Positions 9,296-17,809 of a stretch of DNA of 64,000 nt are shown here, piece after piece (the first letter of the stretch is position 1; each line of letters opens with the position of its first letter). Below the pieces are notes generated by a model. That model searched no databases. It worked only from the letters and a program-made list of their open reading frames with translations, and was not told where the DNA came from. The stretch covers positions 1 through 64,000 of the forward strand of contig DBNK01000003.1 of the NCBI GenBank assembly GCA_002298335.1, in the 5' to 3' direction. This DNA is from Thalassolituus sp. UBA674 (GTDB lineage Bacteria > Pseudomonadota > Gammaproteobacteria > Pseudomonadales > Oceanobacteraceae). A program made the translations under genes and the position numbers.

Positions 9296-9697
9296 ATGGA
9301 TCTGATGAGACTGGTAAAAGCGCAGATGCTCAATGTGGTAGACCGTACCGTACCGGTAAAACCCATTCAGCGTTCACATGAAGAGCAGGTGCTTCTGAAC
9401 CGAGAGTCCAGACGCATGCATCTTTACATCAGCCACAATTGCCCGGCTTCCATTGAACTCAGACGCCATTGTCAGCGTATCGGCCTGAACGTGGTCGAAA
9501 AAGACGTTGGTCGCGTTAACTGTTACCGCAACGAGCTGATCAAAGGCGGCGGTCACAGCATGGTACCCTGCCTCATGGTTGACGAAAACGCTGGCCGTAA
9601 CTGGGTGTACAGCCCGGAAAGCATCTACTCCTATCTTGAAAACCGCCTGGGCGTTCTGTCGGCTCTGCCAGCGCTGAGTAAGCAGTCTGCAACCTGA
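9296..9697 (+). CDS. Glutaredoxin-like thioredoxin-fold protein (CPAS active site)
   Basis: A 133-residue protein whose residues from about 40 onward match the glutaredoxin/GST-N fold. The first strand is followed by NCPAS, a site with one cysteine in place of CPYC. A cis-proline segment SMVPCLMV and a terminal helix fit the fold. The first about 38 residues are an extra N-terminal segment without similarity I recognise. The single active-site cysteine suggests glutathionyl-protein reduction or GST-like binding rather than dithiol chemistry. A TACAAT hexamer at 9263-9268 may be its -10 box. It stands alone between the lepB cluster and the M6 peptidase gene. Confidence 0.75.
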   Translation: MDLMRLVKAQMLNVVDRTVPVKPIQRSHEEQVLLNRESRRMHLYISHNCPASIELRRHCQRIGLNVVEKDVGRVNCYRNELIKGGGHSMVPCLMVDENAGRNWVYSPESIYSYLENRLGVLSALPALSKQSAT

Positions 9698-9801
9698 ATA
9701 TCACAGGTTGTTCGTTTTTGTTCGACTGTGTAATCACCCCCGTTAACTGAGTTTTCACTGGTCTATGCTGAGGTCATCTGTCTCCCAGAGTGATCCCAGC
9801 C

Positions 9802-11943
9802 ATGCTCCGTTTCCTGTTTCTGTTGCTGATGTGTGCCGATGCCGCTGCATTTGTATCTCCGGCGCAGGAAAACGTACGCATTACCCTGGCTGACGGAACG
9901 GGTTATGCGGTAACCCCGGCTGGCTCCCACACTTCCCCATACCTTGTCCTCGAAGATGGCCGGATCCTGGTCACTGAAGGCAGCTATTACCTGCTGGCTG
10001 AACTCAATGATGAGGGGAATCCGGTCTCTACCGGTGAAGTGTTCGGAGAAATCGGTGGTTACCGCGCCATACATGCCGGTCACAGCATCGCCTCGGCGGC
10101 TGTTGCCGAAGGTCAGCCTGAGCGTATTCCGGCAAAATACACCGGCGGCGCCTATCAGCAGCCTGTGGTGGTGGTACGCATCGCCTTTGCCGACCAGGAT
10201 TTCCGCTACAGTGACGAGCAGGTCGCCGCGCGGTTCTTCGGTCAGAGCAACAGTGTGACTGACTATTATCTCGAAAACTCTTTTCAGCAGTTCCGGATTG
10301 TGCCTGCAGCGGAGACCGCCGGGGTCCGCAATGACGGCATCATTGATGTCCGTACGGACGCTGATCACCCCAATTTCGGCAGCCGCTATGGCAGCAGCAG
10401 TGCAGATCTGGCCCGCATGGCATTCACAGCCCTGGCCGGATACGTGAACCTGCAGGCCTATGACGTCAATGGTGACGCGTGGCTGGATCCGACCGAGCTT
10501 GGAGTCGTCGTACTGGTCGCTGGGTTTGAGCAGGCCTATGCCAGTACGGCGTCTTCCTACCCGAATGTCTGGGCTCATCGCGCAGCCATAACCGCCGAAG
10601 AGGTCAATGGCCTGTGGCTGAGCGACTACGCCATGTTTGGCGAACAGCATGAATCCCATCTGGCCACGGTCGGTCTGATGGCGCATGAACTCGGTCACTT
10701 ACTGCTGGACCTGCCGGATCTGTACGACAGCGTCGGTGTTGCCAGTGGTCTGGGGCAATGGGGCCTGATGAGTACCGGTATCTGGAATGCCGGAGGTGGT
10801 AAGGCCGGCGATAAGCCTGCCCATCTGATTTCCTGGTCGAAGGAAAAAGCCGGCTTTACCGTACCTCAGGAAGTCCAGCAGGGGTCTGTGTACCTCAGCA
10901 GTGGCAGCGCCGAAGAAAGTGCCATGGTGATTGATCTGGACCCTTACCGTCATGGTAAGCGCATTCTGATTGAACAGCGCTATCAGAGCGGTTATGACGC
11001 GGGTCTGCCGGAAAGTGGCCTGCTGATCACCCGCGTTGATGACAGGTTCACCTACGGCAATATGAAGTTCCTGACCTCAGATCAGTCGGATTACCTGATC
11101 GGCAATGCGGTTCCGGCACCGGGCACTGATGTGCGTACCGACAGTAAGGGTGTGGTGGTGATCTCAGCCGGCTCCCTGGAACTGGCGGAAGGGGATGTCG
11201 TACTCAGTGATATCGTTACGGGTGTGGACGCCAGCTTTACGTACAGCAACCGTCTCGAGGCCAAAGGGGAAGCCATCGGCCATGATGATCTGCCACCGGA
11301 CAGCACCTGGGGTAATTACGGACAGGAAGGGCGGGTACAGATACGTCTGCCACTGAGCAGTAATATGAACAGTGCCGACGGCGTGGATTTTCTGGCCTAT
11401 GGTGCCGGTTACGTTGAGCTCTACCTCTACGCCGGCGACTGTGGTCTGACAGAGTCACTGACAGCCCGCCGCTACAGTGTCTCGCAGGGTTGGAACCGTC
11501 TGTTGTTCAATACTCCGGTGGCTCTGAGTGGCAATGCAGTCTGTCTGGAAATCGTCAGTATCCCGAACGGTCCTTCCCCGGCGTTTGTCACAGACCGGCA
11601 GGGTGAGGCCAGTGGTATGACGGCGCTGAGTGCCAGTGACGATGACTTTGAAACGGTGAATTTTGATGTCAGTGCGCGTCTGCTGGTGAGTGCCGATACC
11701 CAGGCCCGTGCCTCACAGGCCCGGGTTGTCACCTCAACCGATAACGATGAGACGTCTTTGGGGGCATCTGTCTGGTTACTCCTGATCCTGGTTGCGTTTA
11801 TACTGCTTGGCAAACAATGGTCCGCGCAGGCTCAGCCTGCTCTGGCCCGTATTCCGGTCAGCAGAGAAAGGGGTGAAGGTGCGCAGTTATCGGGTTTGGA
11901 TCGTTCTGGCCGCTGCTGCTCTGGGGATCTGTCTCGCCGGTGA
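9802..11943 (+). CDS. Secreted M6 family metallopeptidase, probable rhombosortase substrate
   Basis: A zinc metallopeptidase of the M6 (immune inhibitor A-like) family. A short signal peptide is followed by a propeptide-like region. The catalytic motif MAHELGHLLLDLPDLYD has the HExxH near residue 295 and the family-typical PDLYD. A beta-rich region lies at about 480-630. The C-terminus has a low-complexity stretch, then SLGASVWLLLILVAFILL as one hydrophobic helix and a basic step (GKQW). It then runs about 40 residues further, overlapping the next gene by 65 bases. The adjacent rhombosortase gene implies C-terminal processing, though the usual Gly-Gly pair is missing. I chose ATG 9802 because it fits the signal peptide; GTG 9790 is an alternative. 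Confidence 0.85.
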   Translation: MLRFLFLLLMCADAAAFVSPAQENVRITLADGTGYAVTPAGSHTSPYLVLEDGRILVTEGSYYLLAELNDEGNPVSTGEVFGEIGGYRAIHAGHSIASAAVAEGQPERIPAKYTGGAYQQPVVVVRIAFADQDFRYSDEQVAARFFGQSNSVTDYYLENSFQQFRIVPAAETAGVRNDGIIDVRTDADHPNFGSRYGSSSADLARMAFTALAGYVNLQAYDVNGDAWLDPTELGVVVLVAGFEQAYASTASSYPNVWAHRAAITAEEVNGLWLSDYAMFGEQHESHLATVGLMAHELGHLLLDLPDLYDSVGVASGLGQWGLMSTGIWNAGGGKAGDKPAHLISWSKEKAGFTVPQEVQQGSVYLSSGSAEESAMVIDLDPYRHGKRILIEQRYQSGYDAGLPESGLLITRVDDRFTYGNMKFLTSDQSDYLIGNAVPAPGTDVRTDSKGVVVISAGSLELAEGDVVLSDIVTGVDASFTYSNRLEAKGEAIGHDDLPPDSTWGNYGQEGRVQIRLPLSSNMNSADGVDFLAYGAGYVELYLYAGDCGLTESLTARRYSVSQGWNRLLFNTPVALSGNAVCLEIVSIPNGPSPAFVTDRQGEASGMTALSASDDDFETVNFDVSARLLVSADTQARASQARVVTSTDNDETSLGASVWLLLILVAFILLGKQWSAQAQPALARIPVSRERGEGAQLSGLDRSGRCCSGDLSRR

Positions 11944-12463
11944 ACCGCTTACCGACCTGTTGCGCTACGACCGCGCAGCCATCGCTCAGGGCGAACTGTG
12001 GCGCCTGCTGACGGCACACCTGACGCATCTCTCCCTCAATCACGCCATACTCAATCTTGCTGCACTGGCACTGACGGCTTACGTTTCCGATGGCCGTATT
12101 CCTCTTTGGCATCAATCTCTGTGCTGGCTGTGGCTGTTCGCTTTTACCGGGGTTCTGTTGTATCTGACCAGCCCGGATCTGAGTTACTACGTCGGGCTTT
12201 CAGGTGCACTGCATGGCGCGCTGATCGTCGCCATTGCCTTTTCTCCTTATTACTCCCGGCTGGTACGCTTTGGCACCCTCGCGGTGATCAGCGCTAAAAT
12301 CGTCTGGGAACAGTCTCCTTTTTACGATGATATGGCCAATGCAGATTTTCTTGGCGGACGGGTAGAAACCCGTGCACACCTGTATGGTGCGCTTGCCGGG
12401 GTGCTGTGGGTGGCCGTTCTGATGGCATGGAAACACTATGAGCAACGACAGCGGCAGCACTGA
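11879..12463 (+). CDS. rrtA: Rhombosortase (rhomboid-family intramembrane serine protease)
   Basis: Rhombosortases cleave GlyGly-CTERM type C-terminal signals of exported proteins. This protein shows the subfamily pattern: GELWRLLTAHLTHLSLNHA near the N-terminus, the serine motif YYVGLSGALHG (Ser108), KIVWEQSPF, and the histidine motif RAHLYGALAG (His167). About six hydrophobic segments are present. The preferred start is GTG 11879 with AAGGGG six bases upstream. This gives about 194 residues; the frame is open further upstream, inside the peptidase gene. It overlaps the M6 peptidase gene by 65 bases and the Nudix gene by 26, so the three are probably co-translated. The peptidase is its likely dedicated substrate. 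Confidence 0.88.
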   Translation: MRSYRVWIVLAAAALGICLAGEPLTDLLRYDRAAIAQGELWRLLTAHLTHLSLNHAILNLAALALTAYVSDGRIPLWHQSLCWLWLFAFTGVLLYLTSPDLSYYVGLSGALHGALIVAIAFSPYYSRLVRFGTLAVISAKIVWEQSPFYDDMANADFLGGRVETRAHLYGALAGVLWVAVLMAWKHYEQRQRQH

Positions 12464-13001
12464 GAAGAACCCCTGGACCACGCTTGAAGTCACACAGGTG
12501 TATGACAACCCCTGGATACAGGTGAATCATCATGACGTACTGACGCCGGCAGGTAAGCCGGGCCTCTACGGTACTGTGCACTTCAAGAACAAAGCCGTGG
12601 GAATTCTGCCGCTGGCTGAAAATGGGGACATCTGGCTGGTGGGACAGTACCGTTTTCCGCTGAATCAGTACCACTGGGAGATTCCCATGGGCGGGTCGCC
12701 GCTGGATGAAGCACCCGAGCACACGGCTTTACGCGAACTGAAAGAAGAAACCGGTCTCAGCGCCACTGAGCTGCTGCCATTAGGGCGCTTTCACATGAGC
12801 AACTGCATTGCCGATGAGGAAGGCTTCATTTATCTGGCACGGGGTCTGACGGAAGGAGAGCAGGAGCTGGATGACACCGAGGAATTGCAGATACGGCGTG
12901 TGCCCTTTGCAGAGGCGTTCGCCATGGCCAGTGATGGCCGCATCACCGACGCGCTGTCGGTGATGGCGATACTGAAAGTGAGAATGCTGGGGTTGGCCTG
13001 A
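12438..13001 (+). CDS. Nudix hydrolase (ADP-ribose pyrophosphatase-like)
   Basis: A 187-residue Nudix protein. The signature Gx5Ex7REUxEExGU is exact: it starts at the first glycine of GGSPLDEAPEH and ends in RELKEETGL. The preceding GILPLAENGDIWLVGQYR strand and the WEIPMG lead-in resemble ADP-ribose/nucleoside-diphosphate-sugar pyrophosphatases of the NudF type. The true substrate is not determinable. The start lies 26 bases inside the rhombosortase gene. Co-transcription with a sorting protease looks incidental, but the overlap implies coupled expression. Confidence 0.88.
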   Translation: MSNDSGSTEKNPWTTLEVTQVYDNPWIQVNHHDVLTPAGKPGLYGTVHFKNKAVGILPLAENGDIWLVGQYRFPLNQYHWEIPMGGSPLDEAPEHTALRELKEETGLSATELLPLGRFHMSNCIADEEGFIYLARGLTEGEQELDDTEELQIRRVPFAEAFAMASDGRITDALSVMAILKVRMLGLA

Positions 13002-13039
13002 ACGGATGGGCTGGCCGAACATGTCAGCCCGGCAACAGA

Positions 13040-13759
13040 TCAGAACTCGTATTGCAGACCGAGGCCGAACATAAAGAGTTCGTTCTTGCTGATTTCTTTT
13101 ACTTCCAGCGTTGTGGTTTCCAGCTCGGCACGCAGCAGCCAGTTTTTCCAGGGTTCCCAGTACATACCGGCGCCAAAGATCCCGGACACCCCGGAAATTT
13201 TATCGGTCTTCTCTTCTGTGACCGACAACGGTTCTGCCTCAGCCTGATAGGCAATGATGGTGGTCTCATAGAGATCGGCTTTCCAGACGTTAGCACCCCC
13301 TTTCACAAAGGCAGAAATGCTGTCACTGAAACTGAAACTGTAACGCAGATTAATCAGGGCGCTGCGCGGGTGGTACGACTTCAGGCCGGTATAGGTGACC
13401 GTCCCCGGTTCTGAACCGGCTCCCAGTACACGCGACGTGGAACCGTTTTCGGTACCACTGAAGGTCGGCAGATCATCCTCATCTTCCGGGTAGGTGACGG
13501 TCGGATCATCAAACTGCATATCCCCCATATCCAGCACACCAAACTCCAGAGACAGGTTATCGGTGATGTTCGGGCCGAAAACGATTTTTGCGGCAATGCC
13601 GGTGCTGTCGGCAACGTCTGAACTGACAGCCGATACCGTCGCACCGACAAATCCGCCTTTGCCGGGCTCAGGTTTACTGATCAGGGCCTGGGCGGGTGAA
13701 ATCAGGAGCAGACCCGGAAGCAGGGCCAGTAAAACGGATAAGCGCATGAGGTGTTCCAT
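13040..13759 (-). CDS. Outer-membrane beta-barrel protein (OmpW/OmpX-size), function unknown
   Basis: A signal peptide ending in SPAQA is followed by alternating hydrophobic/polar strands. The chain ends in LGLGLQYEF, with the C-terminal phenylalanine expected for BAM-inserted barrels. Length is about 239 residues from ATG 13759; ATG 13747 would be four residues shorter and equally compatible with the signal peptide. An acidic, Thr/Ser-rich loop around residues 85-115 is probably extracellular. The fold resembles small eight-stranded barrels (OmpW-like), but the family is not certain. It converges with the Nudix gene, 38 bases between stops, and diverges from the STAS-like gene. Confidence 0.7.
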   Translation of the reverse strand: MEHLMRLSVLLALLPGLLLISPAQALISKPEPGKGGFVGATVSAVSSDVADSTGIAAKIVFGPNITDNLSLEFGVLDMGDMQFDDPTVTYPEDEDDLPTFSGTENGSTSRVLGAGSEPGTVTYTGLKSYHPRSALINLRYSFSFSDSISAFVKGGANVWKADLYETTIIAYQAEAEPLSVTEEKTDKISGVSGIFGAGMYWEPWKNWLLRAELETTTLEVKEISKNELFMFGLGLQYEF

Positions 13760-14018
13760 TCTTGTTATTGTCAGGGGTGACTGCTGCGCAATGAGCCAGC
13801 CACCATCAGCTCGTCTGATCATACCAGCGATGCCCCGCTGAATAAATCATCACAACAGACAGGCGTCCGGCATAAGGATGAAACAGGCATTAAAAATACC
13901 TGTAAACAATTAATGCTAAAGGCTTAACTCCGTGTTTTATTCAGAACGGATTTGAGTTACTTTCAGACCAATAATGACTTTTTAGAACCAATTCGAATAT
14001 GACATTTTGGGAATGGCG

Positions 14019-14399
14019 ATGGGCGACAGACCAGTCAGCTGGTTGACGGAGGATGGCATCCTCTGCCATGACCTGACAGGTTACCGTCATCTGAGTATGG
14101 ATCTGATCCGCTACCTGTCACGGCAACATGTTCTGCTGACGGATGGCCGTCCTGCAAGGGTCATGGTGCTGGCCGATGATCTGCTGACGGTTGATTTTGA
14201 GGTGCAGCTGTTTGCGTCGCGGGCCTGGGTGTCAAAGCTGATCGCGTCTCTGGCGGTGGTCTGCCATTCTTTCGTGATCCAGCATCTGACGTCGATGTTT
14301 ATCAGCTATCACGCACCGTCGTATCCGGTCAGAGTCTTCACCTGCCGGCAGGAAGCGGAAGACTGGAGCCGTTCGGTCACAGAGCCGGATAAACGGTAA
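14019..14399 (+). CDS. STAS/SEC14-like (DUF7793-type) small protein
   Basis: About 126 residues with the alternating strand/helix pattern of STAS/SpoIIAA-like domains. An early strand precedes RPARVMVLADDLLTVDFEVQ, then a helix and a hydrophobic strand (LAVVCHSFVIQ). The terminal strand YPVRVFTCRQEAEDW is typical of SEC14/STAS proteins of the DUF7793 type. The start is uncertain: TTG 14007, ATG 14013 and ATG 14019 are in frame, and 14019 has GGGA upstream at a workable distance. Stand-alone proteins of this kind have no assigned biochemical role. The upstream 190-base region is AT-rich and shared with the divergent barrel gene. Confidence 0.55.
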   Translation: MGDRPVSWLTEDGILCHDLTGYRHLSMDLIRYLSRQHVLLTDGRPARVMVLADDLLTVDFEVQLFASRAWVSKLIASLAVVCHSFVIQHLTSMFISYHAPSYPVRVFTCRQEAEDWSRSVTEPDKR

Positions 14400-14419
14400 A
14401 ACAACAAGGAACATGCAGA

Positions 14420-14437
14420 AGCCCCCGGCCGGGGGCT
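14420..14437. terminator. GC-rich hairpin between convergent genes
   Basis: AGCCCCCGGCCGGGGGCT is a perfect 18-base palindrome in the short gap between the STAS-like gene and the convergent MaoC gene. No uridine run follows on either strand, so it is a hairpin that may block read-through rather than a classical intrinsic terminator. Confidence 0.5.
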
Positions 14438-14461
14438 CTGGCAGAGGCTTCAGACAGCCGT

Positions 14462-15337
14462 TCAGACGGCTTTGATCTGACCTTTCAGGTGCAGTTTCTC
14501 ACCTTTCATATCGCGCACATCAAAATCGATGACATCACCGTCCTGGGTGAACTGCAGTTCAACCTGACCCGGCAGGAAGATAGGCAGTTTGAAGTCGATG
14601 GTCAGTGAGCAGGACTCAGAACCCAGCTTACGGTACAGAGCCGCAGCCACACGGGCTTTGGTCCACATGCCGTGAGCGATGTGACGCTTGAAGCCGAACA
14701 GCTTGGCGGTGTACGGGTTCATGTGAATCGGGTTCGGGTCACCGGAGATTTTGCCGTAACGCATGCCCAGATTGGATGGCAGAATCCAGCTTTCTTTGCT
14801 GGCGTGCACCGGCAGAGCCGGACGCTCTTTCGCGCCTTTCTTCTTGCTGCCGCCTTTGCTTGGCAGAATCGCCAGATAGGTGCTGCTGTCTTCCCACACC
14901 AGCTCCATGCCCACGCGGACTTCAGAACGGATGTAAACTTCCAGACCCTTGTCGGTGCGGATGCCGTCGGTGAAGTACGCACGGATATCCAGTACTTCAT
15001 CTTCGCCGATGGCGCGGTGCTGGGTGATGGTGTTACTGACGTGCACCATGCCCATAACGGCGAGCGGGAAGGAGTGATGCAGCATCAGCTCCATGTGCAG
15101 TTTAAACGCCAGGATGTGCGGATAGGTCAGCGGCAGTTTGCCTTTGGTTTCGCCGAAGCCGCAGATGTCGGCATAGGCTTTGACGTTGCTTTTCTCGGGC
15201 TTGAGGCCGTAGATCACGGCATCAATGCTGGGTAACTGAGGGTTGCGGTTGTTGGTGGTGCGGGAGAACAGACCACGGAAGGCCTGGCTCAGAGTACTTG
15301 GCACCTGTTCAAACTGTAAACGTGTAGCGTGACTCAT
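14462..15337 (-). CDS. MaoC-like acyl-CoA hydratase/dehydratase (double hotdog)
   Basis: A 291-residue hotdog protein. The C-terminal half carries the hydratase-2 motif, seen as YGKISGDPNPIHMNP followed by GFKRHIAHGMW. This contains the Asp and His positions used in (R)-specific enoyl-CoA hydratases. The N-terminal half resembles a second, degenerate hotdog. It should act on 3-hydroxyacyl/enoyl thioesters in beta-oxidation or hydroxyalkanoate metabolism. The chosen ATG at 15337 has AAGGA at good spacing; an upstream ATG at 15370 lacks one. An AraC-type regulator gene is divergent, an arrangement that suggests control of this gene. Confidence 0.87.
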   Translation of the reverse strand: MSHATRLQFEQVPSTLSQAFRGLFSRTTNNRNPQLPSIDAVIYGLKPEKSNVKAYADICGFGETKGKLPLTYPHILAFKLHMELMLHHSFPLAVMGMVHVSNTITQHRAIGEDEVLDIRAYFTDGIRTDKGLEVYIRSEVRVGMELVWEDSSTYLAILPSKGGSKKKGAKERPALPVHASKESWILPSNLGMRYGKISGDPNPIHMNPYTAKLFGFKRHIAHGMWTKARVAAALYRKLGSESCSLTIDFKLPIFLPGQVELQFTQDGDVIDFDVRDMKGEKLHLKGQIKAV

Positions 15338-15509
15338 TGGGTAATCCTTGCAGGGATGCATGTCGGACAAAGCGGGAAATGGTAAGGCGTCTGATTTTAC
15401 CCCCCATTGGCAGATTTTTCATAAGCAAACGTCACTTTGGTCAATAGTAGTTGCAGACAGGCGTGTATCTGGCAAAATTCCCTCCTCTGTTTCAGGGGTA
15501 TCAGCTCTT

Positions 15510-16526
15510 ATGTCCGGTGGCATGTCGGAATTACGCGATTCAGGCATCATGATCCAGTTAGCTCATCAGGCCATGCAGTCCATGGGTATCAATACCGATG
15601 ACGTCTGGCAGCGCATGGGTATTACCTCCGATTTTCTGGATAATCGTGAAGTCCGTACGCCCCACAGTGCGCAGCGTGCCTTCTGGAAGGTCCTGGAAGA
15701 GATCACAGGTGATGCCGATATTGGGCTTCATCTGGCTGAGCACATGACGGTCTATAAAGGACAGGTGCTGCAGTATCTGTTTCTTTCGAGCCCTACCTTT
15801 GGTGAGGGGCTCAACCGTTCTCTCAATTATCAGCGTCTGCTCAGTGATGCATCCCAGGCCAGTATCCTCACCGAGGACGATGAAGCCTGCATACAGGTTG
15901 AATTAGCCAGTGAGCGCATTATTGCTGTACGTCACCTGACCGAATGCATGACCCTGAGCCTGATCCGTTTCTTCCAGTATGTCACCGACCAGCATTTCCG
16001 ACCGTCGCGGATCTGTTTTACTCACAAACCGCCGGAAAGCATTGCCGAGCACGAACGGGTTTTTGGTTGTGAAGTCCGCTTCAGCGAACCGGCCAACCGC
16101 CTGTTCTTTGACAAAGAGCTGCTCGACCTGCCGTCTTTGCACGCCGAACCTGAGCTGCTGCAGCTGCATGAGAAACTCGCCAGTGAACACGTAGCCAAGC
16201 TGGAGCGGCAGGATATTGTGGTGCGCATCAACCGCGTTTTTGCGGAAGTGTTGGAAACCGGCCATGTCAGCCTGGATGAAGTCGCCGCCAGGCTGCAGAT
16301 GAAACCCCGTACCCTGCGTACCCGTCTCACGGAAGCCGGTACCAGTTTCAACCAGCTGCTGGGTGATTATCGCTGTAATCTGGCCAAGCGCCTGCTGGCG
16401 GGAACCGACGAAAGCATTGATGAAATTGTCTATCTGACGGGGTTTTCTGAACCCAGTACCTTCTACCGGGCGTTTAAACGCTGGACTAACCAGACACCCG
16501 TGGAATATCGCAACTCCCGCCGCTAA
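15510..16526 (+). CDS. AraC family transcriptional regulator (arabinose-binding-like N-domain)
   Basis: About 338 residues. An N-terminal effector domain of the type found in OruR/ArgR-like AraC proteins includes LHLAEHMTVYKGQVLQYLFL. A C-terminal double helix-turn-helix includes RLQMKPRTLRTRLTEAG and IVYLTGFSEPSTFYRAFKRW. The frame is open back to 15348, but upstream residues look non-coding and would overlap the divergent MaoC promoter. ATG 15510 or ATG 15522 is therefore more likely; 15522 has GGTGG just upstream. The effector is unknown. The divergent MaoC dehydratase suggests an acyl or hydroxyacyl ligand, which is inference only. Confidence 0.85.
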   Translation: MSGGMSELRDSGIMIQLAHQAMQSMGINTDDVWQRMGITSDFLDNREVRTPHSAQRAFWKVLEEITGDADIGLHLAEHMTVYKGQVLQYLFLSSPTFGEGLNRSLNYQRLLSDASQASILTEDDEACIQVELASERIIAVRHLTECMTLSLIRFFQYVTDQHFRPSRICFTHKPPESIAEHERVFGCEVRFSEPANRLFFDKELLDLPSLHAEPELLQLHEKLASEHVAKLERQDIVVRINRVFAEVLETGHVSLDEVAARLQMKPRTLRTRLTEAGTSFNQLLGDYRCNLAKRLLAGTDESIDEIVYLTGFSEPSTFYRAFKRWTNQTPVEYRNSRR

Positions 16527-16585
16527 AGCCCTCCCGATTGCTGCCGATAACGGAATGACACGATCACCCATATGGGAGGCAGACA

Positions 16586-17650
16586 ATGAATATTCAGCAC
16601 TCTTCACTGGTGAACACAAGCGTTAATACCTATGTGAAAAGCTACGCCGACCGGGTTCAGACCGGTTCGGCTGGCAGCCCTGCAAAAAACAGCGACGTTA
16701 AGGATGTTGCTGGTGCCGCGAAAGCGCAGGCACCGGGGCAGTCGGCTGAAAAGACCGCGGCTAACATACTGAGTCACGTCACCCGCAGTGTGCAGATGCT
16801 GCGCGATCAGGGTGCCAGCCCGGAACGGATTCAACAACGCATAGATGCTGCACGTGCCGGTATTGCTGCCGGATACGCGGATGCCAAGGACATGCTGGAC
16901 AAAACCGGCAAACTGGATGACGACCTGAAAGCCCGTATTGATGAGGGCAGTGCCCTGATCGAAGAAGGCCTGGCGCAACTGGAGCAGGGTGAAGTACCGG
17001 ATATCCTGACGGCCAAAGCGCCGGCTCCACAGGCGTCGTCAGCCACAGGTTCAGCTCAGTTCTCCGCCAGCCGGCAGACTCAGAACAGCTTTTCTCTGAA
17101 TGTCGTGACCAACGACGGCGATCAGGTGCAGGTGACCTTCAACCGTGCCTCATCTCTGAGTGCATCTTACGATGGCAGCAGTGCTCAGTTTGAAGCCTCG
17201 CATTCCGGTGAATGGTCACTGTCGGTGAATGGTGACCTGAATGATGGCGAAATGGCGGCGTTGAATCAGCTGATGGAAGACGTCAGCAGCATCAGCGATA
17301 GCTTCTTTTCCGGCGATCTCGGCGGGGCTCTGAGCAGTGCCATGGAGCTGGGCCTGGACGGTAAGGAACTGGCATCCATGAGCCTTGAGCTGAAAAGCCG
17401 CAGTGTCTCGTCTGTATCCCGCGCGTACGGCGAATCCGGTCCGTCTTTCCCAGCGCCACTGCAGTCCGTCACTAATCAACTGGCCGATTACGCTGAGCAG
17501 TACATGAACGCGCTGGAAAAAACCGGTCAGCTGCGTGAACCGGATAATGTGTTTGATCAGATGATGGCGAAGCTTATGGGTGAAGACCGCCAGTATCTTG
17601 GTTTCAAAGCCCTGAATCAGGGGCTGGGTCAGATCCGTACCGCGGGCTGA
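16586..17650 (+). CDS. DUF5610 domain-containing protein
   Basis: A 354-residue hydrophilic protein without signal peptide or membrane helix. The N-terminal segment is Ala/Gly/Lys-rich. A helical region at about residues 55-135 (TRSVQMLRDQGASPERIQQR and the following helices) matches what I know as the DUF5610 domain. A Ser-rich beta-like middle precedes a helical C-terminus. The N-terminal sequence MNIQHSSLVNTSVNTYVKSY is Ser/Asn-rich like unfolded secretion leaders, but export is not shown. The function is unknown. GGAGG sits at a good distance upstream of ATG 16586. A hairpin terminator follows the stop. Confidence 0.7.
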   Translation: MNIQHSSLVNTSVNTYVKSYADRVQTGSAGSPAKNSDVKDVAGAAKAQAPGQSAEKTAANILSHVTRSVQMLRDQGASPERIQQRIDAARAGIAAGYADAKDMLDKTGKLDDDLKARIDEGSALIEEGLAQLEQGEVPDILTAKAPAPQASSATGSAQFSASRQTQNSFSLNVVTNDGDQVQVTFNRASSLSASYDGSSAQFEASHSGEWSLSVNGDLNDGEMAALNQLMEDVSSISDSFFSGDLGGALSSAMELGLDGKELASMSLELKSRSVSSVSRAYGESGPSFPAPLQSVTNQLADYAEQYMNALEKTGQLREPDNVFDQMMAKLMGEDRQYLGFKALNQGLGQIRTAG

Positions 17651-17662
17651 TTCGTGTCACTG

Positions 17663-17692
17663 CCGGCCCGTCAGGGCCGGTTTGCAGTTTTC
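17663..17692 (+). terminator. Intrinsic terminator after the DUF5610 gene
   Basis: A perfect 7-base stem CCGGCCC/GGGCCGG (17663-17669 and 17674-17680) with a GTCA loop is followed by TTTGCAGTTTT. It lies 13 bases after the stop codon. Confidence 0.7.
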
Positions 17693-17748
17693 CCGTCCGG
17701 ATAAATCCGGCGCATCAGGACAGAACTCCCCCCACACTCCCAACTCTG

Positions 17749-17754
17749 TATAAT
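17749..17754 (+). promoter_or_regulatory. Putative -10 box for the CxxC glutaredoxin gene
   Basis: A perfect TATAAT directly preceded by TG lies about 55 bases before the glutaredoxin ATG. No convincing -35 hexamer is visible. The preceding terminator makes a separate promoter here expected. Confidence 0.4.
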
Positions 17755-17809
17755 GTCGTGGCCATCTCCACCCGGGCGTGGAGAGTTTGCGCAGCTTTGA
17801 ACACAGGTT

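Noticed and set aside
15348..15509. An N-terminal extension of the AraC regulator near 15.4 kb
   Set aside because: It overlaps the divergent MaoC start region and lacks AraC similarity; a start at 15510 or 15522 fits the family length.
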